Assembly: GCF_036669915.1 (NCBI RefSeq)
Contig: NC_089321.1
Location: 19,597,770-19,661,769 of the forward strand
DNA from: Pocillopora verrucosa
Lineage: Eukaryota > Cnidaria > Anthozoa > Scleractinia > Pocilloporidae
Direction: 5' to 3'
Length of the DNA: 64,000 bases
The notes below the pieces were generated by a model that saw nothing but the letters and a program-made list of their open reading frames with translations, had not been told where the DNA came from and searched no databases. The position numbers were made by a program, and so were the translations under genes. The first letter of the stretch is position 1; the number at the start of each line of letters is the position of its first letter. Shown here in pieces: positions 23,301 through 34,500 of this stretch.

Positions 23301-23859
23301 GAGGGTCTGCAAAACTTGGAAACTTACATTATGTAAATTTAGCGTTTACTTGATGAATACAAGTAAACGCTAAACACTTTTAATTGGTTGCTTTACATGT
23401 CAAATATATATTTGAGCCAAAGATAGTATGATACGTAAGTTTTGAATAAAATATAGTCATTACAGTCAAGAATAAGTGAGGAGGGCAACTTACTCAAGAG
23501 CGAGTGTAACACAGACTCTAGACTCAGTTCATGCTGATTTAGATGTTTTAAGCCTTCCGTCTTTCATGTTCCTACGAGTCTTTCGGCCGGCTTAATAACA
23601 ATCATAATAATAATAAAAAAAAAATGAGACCGGTGCCGATTATAATAATAATAAAAAAGAGATGGCAGTTTTAGCAAGTCACTAAATTTTGTGGTTAACG
23701 GTCGGAAATAAGCATGAAGTTGAAATATTTGGTACCCTTCTGATAATATTGCATGTTTTCTCTCTGATCGCCATAAACGCTAGTTCGCTTTTTGGTAAAC
23801 GTCCATAAACTGTCCTCTTTTGCTCTAAATCCATCAACCATTATGAGACGACAGCAACT
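23301..23859. other. Intergenic; AAT-repeat patches
   Basis: Contains imperfect AAT repeats (about 23600-23655) and the downstream region of the P450 gene. No further gene is seen. Confidence 0.5.
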
Positions 23860-26195
23860 TCAAGGCACATTACGTGATCTAGCCACGACTTTGACACGAA
23901 TTGGCTCGACGGGCCCTAAAATGGTGGAAGCGTGCAACCGAATAGAGACAGTGGAATCGACTCCCCTTTCAAATTTCATCTTTCGTAAAATTTGAACCAT
24001 GGCTGTCTTTATTTCGAGTTCAGCCAATCTTATTCCAAGGCATTGCTTGGGACCCAGGCCAAATGGTAAATAGGAGAAGGACGGGCGCTTTTCAGCCACT
24101 TCTGGAAGAAAACGGTCTGGGTCGAATTTCTCTGGCTACAAAAGAAACGGACATTATTCATTAGCGTTATATTTTACCTGCTAAATTGATAATTTCTGAG
24201 CAGAATTGGCAGCGGCGAGAATTTGGATTTTGGTCTAAGGATACTAAGCCTATCCCTCCTTGGGATATTAATTGCGGTCTCTTGTCGTCTGTGGCAACTT
24301 TGCGTTTGTTTCAGGACAATTTGCTGCTACTCACTTCTATCTCTGGGTAGCAAGGAAATAGGAGAGAAAGGAGTCTCATTCTAATTTAATTAATTCTTCA
24401 ACTGAGAGAGACTATAATGAATTTTTATATTCTATTTTTACCTCGGGCCAGAAATGAGGATCGCGGTGGACACAGTATGACAAAATATACACGCTGACAC
24501 CAGCAGGGAATTCCACTCCGTTTATTACACAGCTCTCCATGCACTCACGAACATTTACGAAACCAACTGTAAACAATCGTAGAACCTCAGAAAGGACTCG
24601 ATCGAGATACTCGAGGCCTTGCACGAACTCGTAAGTTGACAAATTACCACGTGTACGTGTAGCTTCGTCAATTTCTTGCAGCAGCTTGTCTTGAACCTCT
24701 GGATAAGAAGCGAGATGGTACGCAATCATGGCCAATGTAGACCCTGTTGTTTCTGCGCCCGCCACTAAGAACGTTATGCACTGGGCTACGATCTCCTCTT
24801 CCGTCAAAGTTTTGACTTCATTGTTGTTGACCACTTCTTGCGCCTCTAACATGAGCTGGACAAGATCCTTGCGTCCAGATGAACCATTTCGTCGGATCTT
24901 CATTATACCCCTTGCTAGTGTCTCGAAGTAGTCCACATGCTGGATAGGATTAAGGTCGATGAATTTTCTTAAATGGCGGTAGAAAGGAAACATGGACAGT
25001 GCTCGTACATACACTGGTACGATGAACACAGTTGTTGCTTTCTTCAAAAGCTCTGAGTCGGGGTTGGTTTGCACGTCCGACTTAAGCCCAAATCCAGCAG
25101 ATAGAATTACGTCCAAGGTGAATTGAGAAAAAGGAGTAGACACATCCACACTTCTATCTGCAGAAGATTGTGGCATCTAAATTAAAATCGTGTAAGATCT
25201 ACTTTCGAAAGTTAGAAACGATCTCTCGTAAAGGTTTTAAAAGCTTTGGATAAGAGTATTATTACCTCTTCTGATTGAGATTCAACTCCGTCGCAAGTTT
25301 ACGAGTATGCCGGTACCAATACAGCGGTTGAATGTAGGGTATGCGCATTGGCGTTGTCACGCCAAATAAGCGAAATAAAGCATTAACGACTTCTTCTAAA
25401 TCCGTAAAAGGGAACAGAAGGAAGGATAAGGAAAAATCGAGACTCTTATGACAGAAATGTTATTTAATTACGGGTTTCCGACTGATTTACCATTTTTTTA
25501 GCTTTACCAAAATAGTTATAAGGTTTCAAACACCGCGGTTTCCTTACTTGTGTGGTTGTTTGTAAGAAAACTTGGTTTTGACAATATAAAAGTATGGCAC
25601 CTAGCCTCTACAAGATCGCACATGCACAGACGTTTGACCACTCTATTACCGGTGATATCGGCGTTATGCACTGACCTTCGTTTGCTAAATTTTCGAACTT
25701 TGACGCCACAATTCCAGCTGCTTCTTCGATTATAGGTACGATTTCTTTCATCTTAAGCGAGCTGAACGTCGGTGTAAGGATGGAGCGGACTCGTTTCCAA
25801 TCATTATCTCTTGCACCAAACAAACCTTTGCTGAGCGGTGGTCTTCCGGCTAGAAAATCTGGTCTGTTCCTGAACTTATGAAAATCCTTAACCAAAAGAT
25901 TCTTCAGAATTTCAGGATCGGCAACGGCTATAATGGGATCTCTGCCCATGTACATCTTGAAAACCTTGCCATATTTCTCGGTATATGCTAAGAAAGCGTT
26001 GTGCAGACCATCATATTTTGAAGCATCGAGTAGGTTTCCGACGTAAGGCCAAGGCTTCGGTCCCGGAAGGCAGACATGACTTGTTAGAGTGTATCCAGAG
26101 ACGCCAAACCAATAAACAGTTGCTGCTAAGAGGAATAAAAGACCTATCCAGTCATAAAAACCGAGGTCTGATAATCCTAAAGCTGAATCGACCAT
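23860..26195 (-). CDS. Cytochrome P450 monooxygenase, CYP3-clan-like
   Basis: Three exons on the minus strand join in frame: 26195-25676, 25157-24442 and 24135-23860. Introns are GT-AG, and the product is 503 residues, the usual length for a microsomal P450. In order: an N-terminal membrane anchor (about residues 15-34), the proline hinge LPGPKPWP near 43, the I-helix oxygen-activating motif AGAETT at 306-311, the K-helix ExxR at 364-367 (EVLR), PEKFDPDRF at 413-421, and the heme loop FGLGPKQCLG with the thiolate ligand at C444. It would oxidise a lipophilic substrate on the endoplasmic reticulum using electrons from P450 reductase. The substrate cannot be told. EGDRSVDVSTPFSQFTLDVI across the first splice is typical of CYP3-type enzymes. 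The true ATG is at 26195; the longer frame to 26255 begins with GTG. The palindrome at 26298-28340 lies immediately upstream. Confidence 0.93.
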
Positions 26196-26297
26196 TTTCT
26201 CCCGTTTGGCTAAAAAGCGTAATGGCCAACCTGTTTCAAATTGATTTCTAGACACAAATCTGTTTTGTTACCGTTTGAGGCTTCATCTTAATGCAAA

Positions 26298-26764
26298 TTA
26301 GGAACAAAAAATGTGTGGGGGTTGGGTAAACACGCCAATCTTTTGTTAATTTGAAGGAATATGAATCAAACTTGACAAGGAGATATATTGAAATCTAATG
26401 TGTTTGTCCAATGATGAATGTAGAGTGTAGATTTTAGCGACATTTAGTGACACGAGTCTTGGTTTTCGTTCAGTTGATCATGACAACTCCATAGCAGATT
26501 AAACGTGAACCTCAAAAATTGAGGTTGTTAAGTATTCATATATTCAGGCTATTGTTCTTTCTCATTACTTATTCATTCCGATGAGTTTGCCGACATGCCG
26601 GCATGCTTCCGAAGATCGTGAAGAGCGTAACTTCTCTGATGTAGGTGAGATATTTTTCTTTTCTTAACAGATGAAATAAACTCTCCCGGGAATCTGCTTG
26701 ATTGATGTCTAATAATTGCTACGCATTCCGGTGTGTTGGGCAACATGTCAAAGACATCAACCTC
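26298..26764. repeat. Palindrome left arm
   Basis: About 465 bp, matching 27876-28340 as reverse complement with roughly eight differences seen by eye. It begins TTAGGAACAAAAAATGTGTG and ends within GTCAAAGACATCAACCT. The arm includes a small internal palindrome (CCTCAAAAATTGAGG) and GCCGACATGCCGGCATGC. Confidence 0.9.
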
Positions 26765-26983
26765 GCATCAAACTTACAGCTTACATGTCTTTTCAAGTAG
26801 AAGTAAACATTGCATGCACCGCGCGCCCCCAAACGGAGCTCGCGTATTTTAACATAGTACGGTATTTGCGATGTGAAGTTAAGAGAATAAGAAGTGATTT
26901 TGAAAAGCATTTCACTATAAAAAATTGCGATAAAACATTTCTTAAAATCATTTCAAGATTAAAAAATTGCTAAAAAGCGACGA

Positions 26984-27014
26984 CGTTTCGACGTTAGCTG
27001 AACGTCATTATCAA
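26984..27014 (-). other. Hairpin-GAAACG motif in element tail (hammerhead-like)
   Basis: Read on the minus strand: TTGATAA, one extra base, a perfect GACGTT/AACGTC stem with a five-base loop, then GAAACG. The layout matches 15129-15160, but two bases of the CTGANGA core differ, so this copy is probably inactive. Confidence 0.4.
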
Positions 27015-27601
27015 GTCAAAATAAGTAAGTGATTTTTGGTCTATAAATACTAAAAAAAAAAAAAACAACAACAATAGCTGATTAAAAAAAATTGTAAAGC
27101 GAGAAAATATCAAACAAAGAGTTTCGCACGTATGGAGTCCGTCTGAATATTTAAAATTGGGCTTAAGTTTCTCAATGAAGAGCATTTCAAATACTAAGCA
27201 ATCAAATTTGCTCTGGCACCTTCTTAAAACCGTGAATTGGCTTTCTCTCAAAAGGTTGTTGTTACCATGAACTTCTAAGAAATGTCTGCCGATTGCCGAA
27301 TTTTTGTGCTCAGCAATGCGTTGATGAAGGTGTCGGGCTGTATACCCGACATAATCTGCATCGCACAGATCACATGAAAAATTATAAACAACACACTGCT
27401 TATTAACAATTGACGGCTTGATTTCTTTGGGTCTGAGGTCTTGCCCCAATTTCTTACTCACGAAAACTGGTTGAAAAGTAGGGCCAATCTTATGGCTAAG
27501 ATCGCGTAACCGCTTACGAACCGCATTAGCGGCCACTTGATCTTTAAAAGGAAGACTAATTCTTACTGTGCTACTATCATCATTGTTAAGTTGGCACTAT
27601 C
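26984..27601 (-). mobile_element. Penelope-like retroelement fragment with GIY-YIG domain
   Basis: The minus strand encodes RISLPFKDQVAANAVRKRLR, then IVNKQCVVYNFSCDLCDADY, then VGYTARHLHQRIAEH, with FEMLFIEKLKPNF further on. C-x2-C-x3-YVGYT-(x)5-R-(x)2-EH is the GIY-YIG endonuclease of Penelope-like elements, of a different lineage from the copy at 14.5-15.0 kb. The frame runs to a stop at 26994 inside the hairpin motif at 26984-27014. Only the 3' part of an element is present, fused directly to a LINE fragment at about 27602. Confidence 0.75.
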
Positions 27602-27936
27602 CTTTAACTGGGAAAAGTCACAGCTGCCTGGTCTGCTCCTGCGTGGTAAATTTGATGGTCGTCGGCATACATAGACAAGTTCGCTGTTAGGCAGTAGGAT
27701 AGGTCATTCTGGAAAACATTCCATAACAACGGGCCAAGCGCGGAACCCTGAGGACAGCCACGACTCACGAATCGGCTCGAACTAACATGACGGCCGATCT
27801 TTACTTGATATTTCCGTTCATTTAAATAGCTGTTTAAAAGTTGAATAGCGCTTTCCTGAAAACCGTACGCTTCAAGGTTGATGTCTTTGACATGTTGCCC
27901 AACACACCGGAATGCGTAGCAATTATTAGACATCAA
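27602..27936 (-). mobile_element. LINE reverse transcriptase fragment
   Basis: The minus strand encodes LEAYGFQESAIQLLNSYLNE, then SRGCPQGSALGPLLWNVFQN and NLSMYADDHQIYHAG. These are the GxPQGSxLGPLL and (Y/F)ADD blocks of a non-LTR retrotransposon reverse transcriptase, jockey/CR1-like. It stops soon after YADD. The segment before LEAYGF lies in the palindrome arm, with an upstream stop, so the element is a dead internal piece. Confidence 0.78.
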
Positions 27937-28340
27937 TCAAGCAGATTCCCGGGAGAGTTTATTTCATCTGTTAACAAAAGAAAAATATCTCACCTACATC
28001 AGAGAAGTTGCGCTCTTCACGATCTTCGGAAGCATGCCGGCATGTCGGCAAACTCATCGGAATGAATAAGTAGTGAGAAAGAACAATAGCCTGAATATAT
28101 GAATACTTAACAACCTCAATTTTTGAGGTTCACGTTTAATCCGCTATGGAGTTGTCATGATCAACTGAACGAAAACCAAGACTCGTGTCACTAAATGTCA
28201 CTAAAATCTACACTCTACATTCATCATTGGACAAACACATTAGATTTCAATATATCTCCTTGTCAAGTTTGATTCATATTCCTTCCAATTAACAAAAGAT
28301 TGGCGTGTTTACCCAACCCACACACATTTTTTGTTCCTAA
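27876..28340. repeat. Palindrome right arm
   Basis: Reverse complement of 26298-26764. Together with a spacer of about 1.1 kb, the arms form a 2.04-kb inverted duplication. The high similarity means the duplication is recent or has been kept alike by gene conversion. Confidence 0.9.
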
Positions 28341-31300
28341 AGGCTAAAAATACACCGTGAATAGAAACTAAATCCATTCAAATGATTGCAGTTTATCGAT
28401 CTCGAGTTCATTCATCTCAAGACAATGTAAACAAAAGGATACAAGATCACAAGTCTGTTCGCGCAAGGTAGCTTAATTACACTATTGTCCAAGTCTTTTG
28501 AAGTACCTTCCGCAGTTCCTTTGGTCTTCTTCCAAAATATCTCACCTTTTTCGAAACGAATAAAACCGAAATCATTCGACACGTTTTCGGCAGCCACCGA
28601 AAGCAATGCCCAAAGGAATAAACCGAGCCTTCGAGGTAAAAAATCCAGCGGTGTCACCCATTTCAGTAAGTCACAAATGAGTCGTAATGATGAAAAGGAT
28701 GCTTTCTTGCTTTTAAAAAATTGAGAATAATTTATGATCGAGGAAGGCCTATGTAAAACCTAAACCCGGCTGATGAATGATAATTTAGAATTTGCTGAAA
28801 GTTTGACGTTTTCCATCACGGGCTAATTAATTCACAACACGAAGGCCTTTTTGTCACTTGAGTTAAATATTTATTTTGTGAACTTTAATCATGGAGCAAG
28901 ATTACTAAGGTATAAGAAAATTGATAAATCCTTGTCCTCTTGGCTGTTTAGAGTTATAAATATGTGAAAGAGTACGAATGAAAAATAAAGACGAGAAAAC
29001 AATTAGCAGCAGATTTGCTCTACTAAGAAGAAAGATAAAACCTTCTTTCGAGACGTCCTAATTTCTTATCAGCTCTTGTCGAAACTTTTGTCCGTGTCGT
29101 TTAGTTGAAGCCAAACTTGGAACTCTTACAAAACTTGAACAATCAGGAGCTTCTTATTCAGAGCTTTGTCGCACCGTACAAGGACAAATATCAGCCATGG
29201 CTTGTAGTGGTCACCAGAAAAATTCCTTTCTCACTAATCATTTTCATGAGCTCAAGATAATCATTGCTCGGTGGCAATAAAATCTTTTAATTACTCAATG
29301 CTAAAACTCGTGAAAGCCACTCAAGACATGGGCACGAATGGGAGGGGATGGGGAAGAGGGGGGTGGGGGGGGGGGGGAAAGAAAAGTCAGGTTGCTTTTA
29401 AAAAGCATTTAAGGAGGATCTAGAAATTTGTGATCACAAGCCAAGTTGTATATCTTACCGTGGCTCATTCTAATTTCTGTATCATTAGAACTAGGAATAT
29501 TATACCTCTTATTTTCACCATGTAGAAAGTCACTCCAATACAGGTGACGAAACTTCTTCCCTCCCTCCCTCCCTCAAAGCTTCGTAAGGTTTCCAATTCT
29601 AAGGGGTGCAATGCATTGTTGAGATAAAGTGTCTTGTCTGAGAACACGACATAGTGTCACAAACAACGAGTGACTGCCGCAAAGGCAAAGTTAAATTCAT
29701 GAAAGAATCGTATTTGCAAGCTATTTCGCCCGAAAAAAATAGTGTCATATTCATAACACACGTGCCCATCCATTCACCTCATTTCCTGTTTTTCCTTAAA
29801 AGATAAGTAAAGAATTTTTGCGCAACTTGAGACTTCACCATTTTCACTCACAGGTATCCCAAGCTCCTTGGGAGCCGTTAAAATTACATGACATTGCACA
29901 TAAACATTAAATATCAGAGTCGTAAGGGAACCCAACCATCGTAATATGAAAAGTAAAAATTCAAAAGTAACGAGTTACTTTGTCTCTTCTGTGCAACACT
30001 TGTGTTTCTGTGCCATCTTGAGTCCGTTTTAAAGCGATTTCAGTGCGTTTTTTTAAAAGCAGTTAGCAGGTTAAATTAAAGAAATGCAGGTACCTGTTGA
30101 ATACTTAATTTTCTATTTGGTTATGTCACCTAACGGTCTGTGCATAATATCCTGGAACTATTTCATAACACCTTTTAGCTGCTTTTACCCGAGAAATTAA
30201 GAATTCGCAATTAAACCATATATTTTAAATTAAAGCTTCATTATTAAAAGAAATCACACTTATTATATTTTAAATTAAAATGTGAAAAAAAGACTAAAGG
30301 ATGGGAGGAAACCCATGAGAAGTCACAGGGCTTCTACTTGGTGGGCTTCCTGTAGCAAATATTATAATCACAATTTAAATGTGCAACAATGACAAATCAA
30401 TAACAGAGTAGAAATTGAGTAGAATTAACTCGTTATTCAACTTTCTAGATGTATAAAGCATAATTAGTCTAAAAAATTGTAATTTTAATGCTCTGATTGA
30501 CGTCGATGACTTCTGAGTGTTCATTTCTGATTTTTTTTTTTCGCTATAAAAAACTTTACAAATTATGCTCAGTGGGTGGGCTAGATAGAAACAGTGCTTT
30601 AAAATTTCATAGGGCGACTGTCTTAATTTGAAACTATAATTTGCCAAAGTTGTTGTTATCATTATTAGTATATCAGACATAACTAGGTACCGTGCAATGC
30701 TTATTTAGCATAAACAACACAGTTTTTCTGAATGACTAATTCTGATTTTTTTATGAACTGCGATTGCCAGTTTTGATTTCAATTCAACTCTCTAGTTTTT
30801 TATTCCACAGGTGTAGCTATCGTAGGCAGCCCGAACTTTGTTTAAACCCAGCCTAACTTGAGGCTATACCCGAGTTCTATAGCACAACCCATAAAGCAAA
30901 TTCGTGTTTAGAACAAACGTCATTGCTGTGTTTGGAAATTTGTCATAAATATTTTTGTCTAAAATTCCATCTACCTGCAATGTTTACACGCTTTTTGCTA
31001 GTAGGGGTCGACCGCAAATGGCGGTGGAAACAAAACTAACCAATGGCAAGCCACATTTACCGGCAACTTTGCTTACAGCAAGGGTGTGTCGATAAACTAA
31101 CAAATCTCAGCAGCTGCTAACTTCGCGCCATCTGAAAACAAAGCAAATCACATTTTTTTTCAGTGATTTCATTCCTTTGCGGCGGTTAACAGAAAGCCAA
31201 AGAGCTGGAAAACGCTGAAGTTTAACTGGACCTACACGTTGAAGTTGCAAGGTGTCTGTTTGGGACAAACTGTTTTCTTTTTGTGACCGCAGTCGTATTT

Positions 31301-31516
31301 TCCAAACGTTTCCACTAATATTGTTCTAAGTTTTGCAACCGGGTTATGTAGCGCCAAACTAACCAAGTTGAGGTAAGACACTAAAGATTCCTTCTGAGGC
31401 ATTAAACAAGCAAAAGTGTGGTCGACAACAACAGTACCACCGAAAAGTTTGATTTCGATAAACAATACCAAGGTTACAAGTATCTCGAAGTTTACACATT
31501 GTGTCCTACTTTTACA
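28341..31516. other. Intergenic between P450/palindrome and cadherin
   Basis: No gene is supported. Low-complexity patches are a G-rich run (about 29341-29379) and CCCT repeats (about 29556-29574). A minus-strand frame at 28412-28657 that looks like a signal peptide starts with GTG, not ATG. The last few hundred bases must contain the cadherin promoter and 5' UTR, but no TATA box or other element could be identified with confidence. Confidence 0.45.
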
Positions 31517-34500
31517 ATGCGGCTATCCTTTATCACGCATTTTGGCGCGTTGGTAATTTTGTTACATTTAGTAATTGGCACTGGTGCGGAATGGAAGAAT
31601 CTTATCGAGGTGAAAGTGCCAGAAGGAAAACCGGAAGATTACGTAGTTTACAGACTACCGTTTCCCACTAAAGGAGAGGAGTACATGCTATTTTACGCAC
31701 AGAAAGGGGACGCGCTTGACAAGGTCGGTTTATTCAAGGTCTCTAAAATTGGTGTCATCACAACTGTTCAACCTTTGATTTACGAGAAGGGAAAACCAAA
31801 CGAGTACGATTTGACCGTAGTTCGAAGGTCTTCCAAAGAGACAGATGGAGGCCTGGCGACAACAGTTCGAGTGATGGTACAAGACGTGAATAACTTCCCG
31901 CCAGTTTTCGCATACAGTCTCTACAATGGTTACATCAAAGAAAATTCTCCAGAGGGAACTGTGGTAATGGGCTTGGAAAATTGCTATGCTGATGACCGGG
32001 ATACCTCAGGTGTAAGAGATTACAAAATAATAAAAGGAAACGAGAAAGGTTATCTTAGGGCTGTGAAATATGACGTTGGTGAGCACAGTTTTTTACAGCT
32101 AAAGGCAACCAATCGACCGATCAAGCGAGACGCAAAAAAACCTTTTTTGACGTTGACTGTTGAAGCAGAAGATATGGGCAATCCGCCAAAAACGTCACAA
32201 ACCACAATCGAAGTGTCAATTGAAGAGGTGAACGATTATGTTCCTGTATTTGATAAAAGCAGCTACAAACGAGAAATAAGCGAAGATACTCCTATTATGA
32301 TGCAAATTCTCAGTGTGCGAGCAACAGACAAAGACCAAGGAATTAGCGGTCAGGTTTATTATTTCTTCCAAACATTGTCGAGTTATTTTACGGTAAACGC
32401 CTTTACAGGTGCCATTACGCTGGTGCGTGAGTTGGATTATACACAGGCAGACCAGCGAGTGCACCGGTTGACTGTCATCGCACGGGATGCAGGAACACCC
32501 AGTAAACAGTCCACGGCTACTGTTACCATCACTGTTCCCGTGGATATTTCCAACTTCCCTCGCCCGGCTTCCACGACTTCCAACCAAGAAAATGCGGCAC
32601 CATTTTTTCCTAGAGCACCGTACCACTTTACACTTCACACATCGTTTCCCATCAGGGGTAGTCTTGGTGTTATTTTGGCAGTGGATGAAGATCCACCGGG
32701 ATCCAACAGTGCTCTTCGTTATGCGCTGCAAAATCCGTCTGGCGATTTCACTCTAGATTCCAACAGCGGTGTTCTGACAGTTAACAAGGAACTCGACGCG
32801 AAGACATACATCTTGTCGGTAAAGGCTGAAGACCAGGGTAACCCACCGAAAGGCGCTGAGGCACAAGTTAAAATTGAAGTCGAATCCATAGATAATCCAT
32901 TCAACCATCCGACCTTCAGCAATCCTATACAAGTAATAACGGTCCAAGAAAATACTAAAATTGGCACATCTGTGTTCACAGCATCGGTAGTCTCCGACGC
33001 GAGCACGGACAAAGGAGTAGTATATTCGGCAATCTTCGGTTCTGCGCTGCCATACTTTGAACTGAACGAAGATACGGGTGTATTGAAGACGGCCGCAGCA
33101 CTCGATCGAGAAAAGCACGGCATGTATGAATTAATGATAGAAGCAAGGAACAAGGAGGAAATTCCACGCCATTGCCATCTGTTTCTGATAATAAAAATCG
33201 CAGATGAGGACGACTCATACCCTGATTTCTCCAGGCCAGTTTATAGCGCTAGTGTGCCAGAGAATAGCCAAATCGGTACTTTTGTCACAGTCATCCACGC
33301 CATTGATCAAGACAATCCTTCAGTATCTTACGACCTGTCCATATCGTCCTCTGAATTTCAAATAGAGGCAGGAACTGGAGTAATCAGGACGAAAAGAAAG
33401 CTCGACCGAGCAATTGGAGACAGGAAATTTCTCCTTCATGTGACAGCAAGTGACGAAGGGGGAAAGACTGCGCACGCGAATGTGGACATCAATGTGACCA
33501 GCGCACACGATTCTAGTCCAAAGTTTGCTCTGGAAAAGTACCAGGCCTCACTGCGAGAAAAGCAGGGAATGGTTCCTAATTTGTTGTGCATAGCTGCGAC
33601 TGGAAGTAACGGCCCAGTGACATATTCGATCAAATCGGGAGCCAATGAAAGATTCACCATCAACGAGAATACAGGTAAAAATTTACTATGCCTTGATTAG
33701 GTTAACCTAGTTGAGAAACAACCTCTTAAAGATCAACAAATTTCAAAGTCACTAAATCTGCTACAATTTATATCATGTTTCGCGAAAACTCCTCATCGTT
33801 CTATTGCCTCCATAGAGCTTAAATTTTTATTTTTATAACAATCATTTAACTGTTAACAGACCTACCAGCCTTGAATTAGTATAATGTACATGTGGATTGA
33901 ATGCCTTAAAACCAAAATTATGCTAATCGCTAAGGTTACTTACTTAATTAAGTAAACAAGGATTGCTGGCATCAAGCTCAAGAAAATGCGAGTGACGAAA
34001 ATGATAAGCGATTGGTTTGAATTTGGCATCTGATTGATTGAGAAGTTAGCCCGACTGACTTAACTTACCACAAGCGGTTTAGAAGCAAGAAAAATTGAAA
34101 TAACTTACCACTCAGGTTCCAGCTTAACTTAATTAATGAAACTAAAATGAGTCGCAGTGCCCAAATATGATTTTCATATATTTACAGTCATTATTCACTA
34201 CTTGGAAGGTTTATTAGAATCCAACATAATAGCAAGCTCCTAGTTGACTTGTCAGCTCAGTTGGTAGAGCGCTGCACCGGTATCGCAGTGGTCACGGGTT
34301 CAAATCCCGAACGGGCCTAAATCTTTTTCAGGCCTTATTTCAACTACTAGTTCAGTAGTGTTCATAACTGCGAGGATCGCTTATATTCGATGAATCTCAG
34401 CTGTTACTCATTATGCCCCACCCAATGAAAACTACAGAATTCTGCAATTAATTGTTGGCTTTTTTATTTTGATTAGAATGACATTGAACATGATCAACCT

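Noticed and set aside
26196..26255. Twenty extra N-terminal residues for the P450
   Set aside because: The upstream start is GTG; the ATG at 26195 gives the normal anchor and total length.
28412..28657. Minus-strand frame resembling a signal peptide (TPLDFLPRRLGLFLWALL)
   Set aside because: The apparent start is GTG, no ATG precedes it in frame, no domain is recognisable, and no downstream exon on that strand could be joined.
34245..34318. tRNA gene
   Set aside because: Good A and B boxes but a non-pairing acceptor stem, no T33 in the anticodon loop, and a SINE-like body; called a SINE instead.
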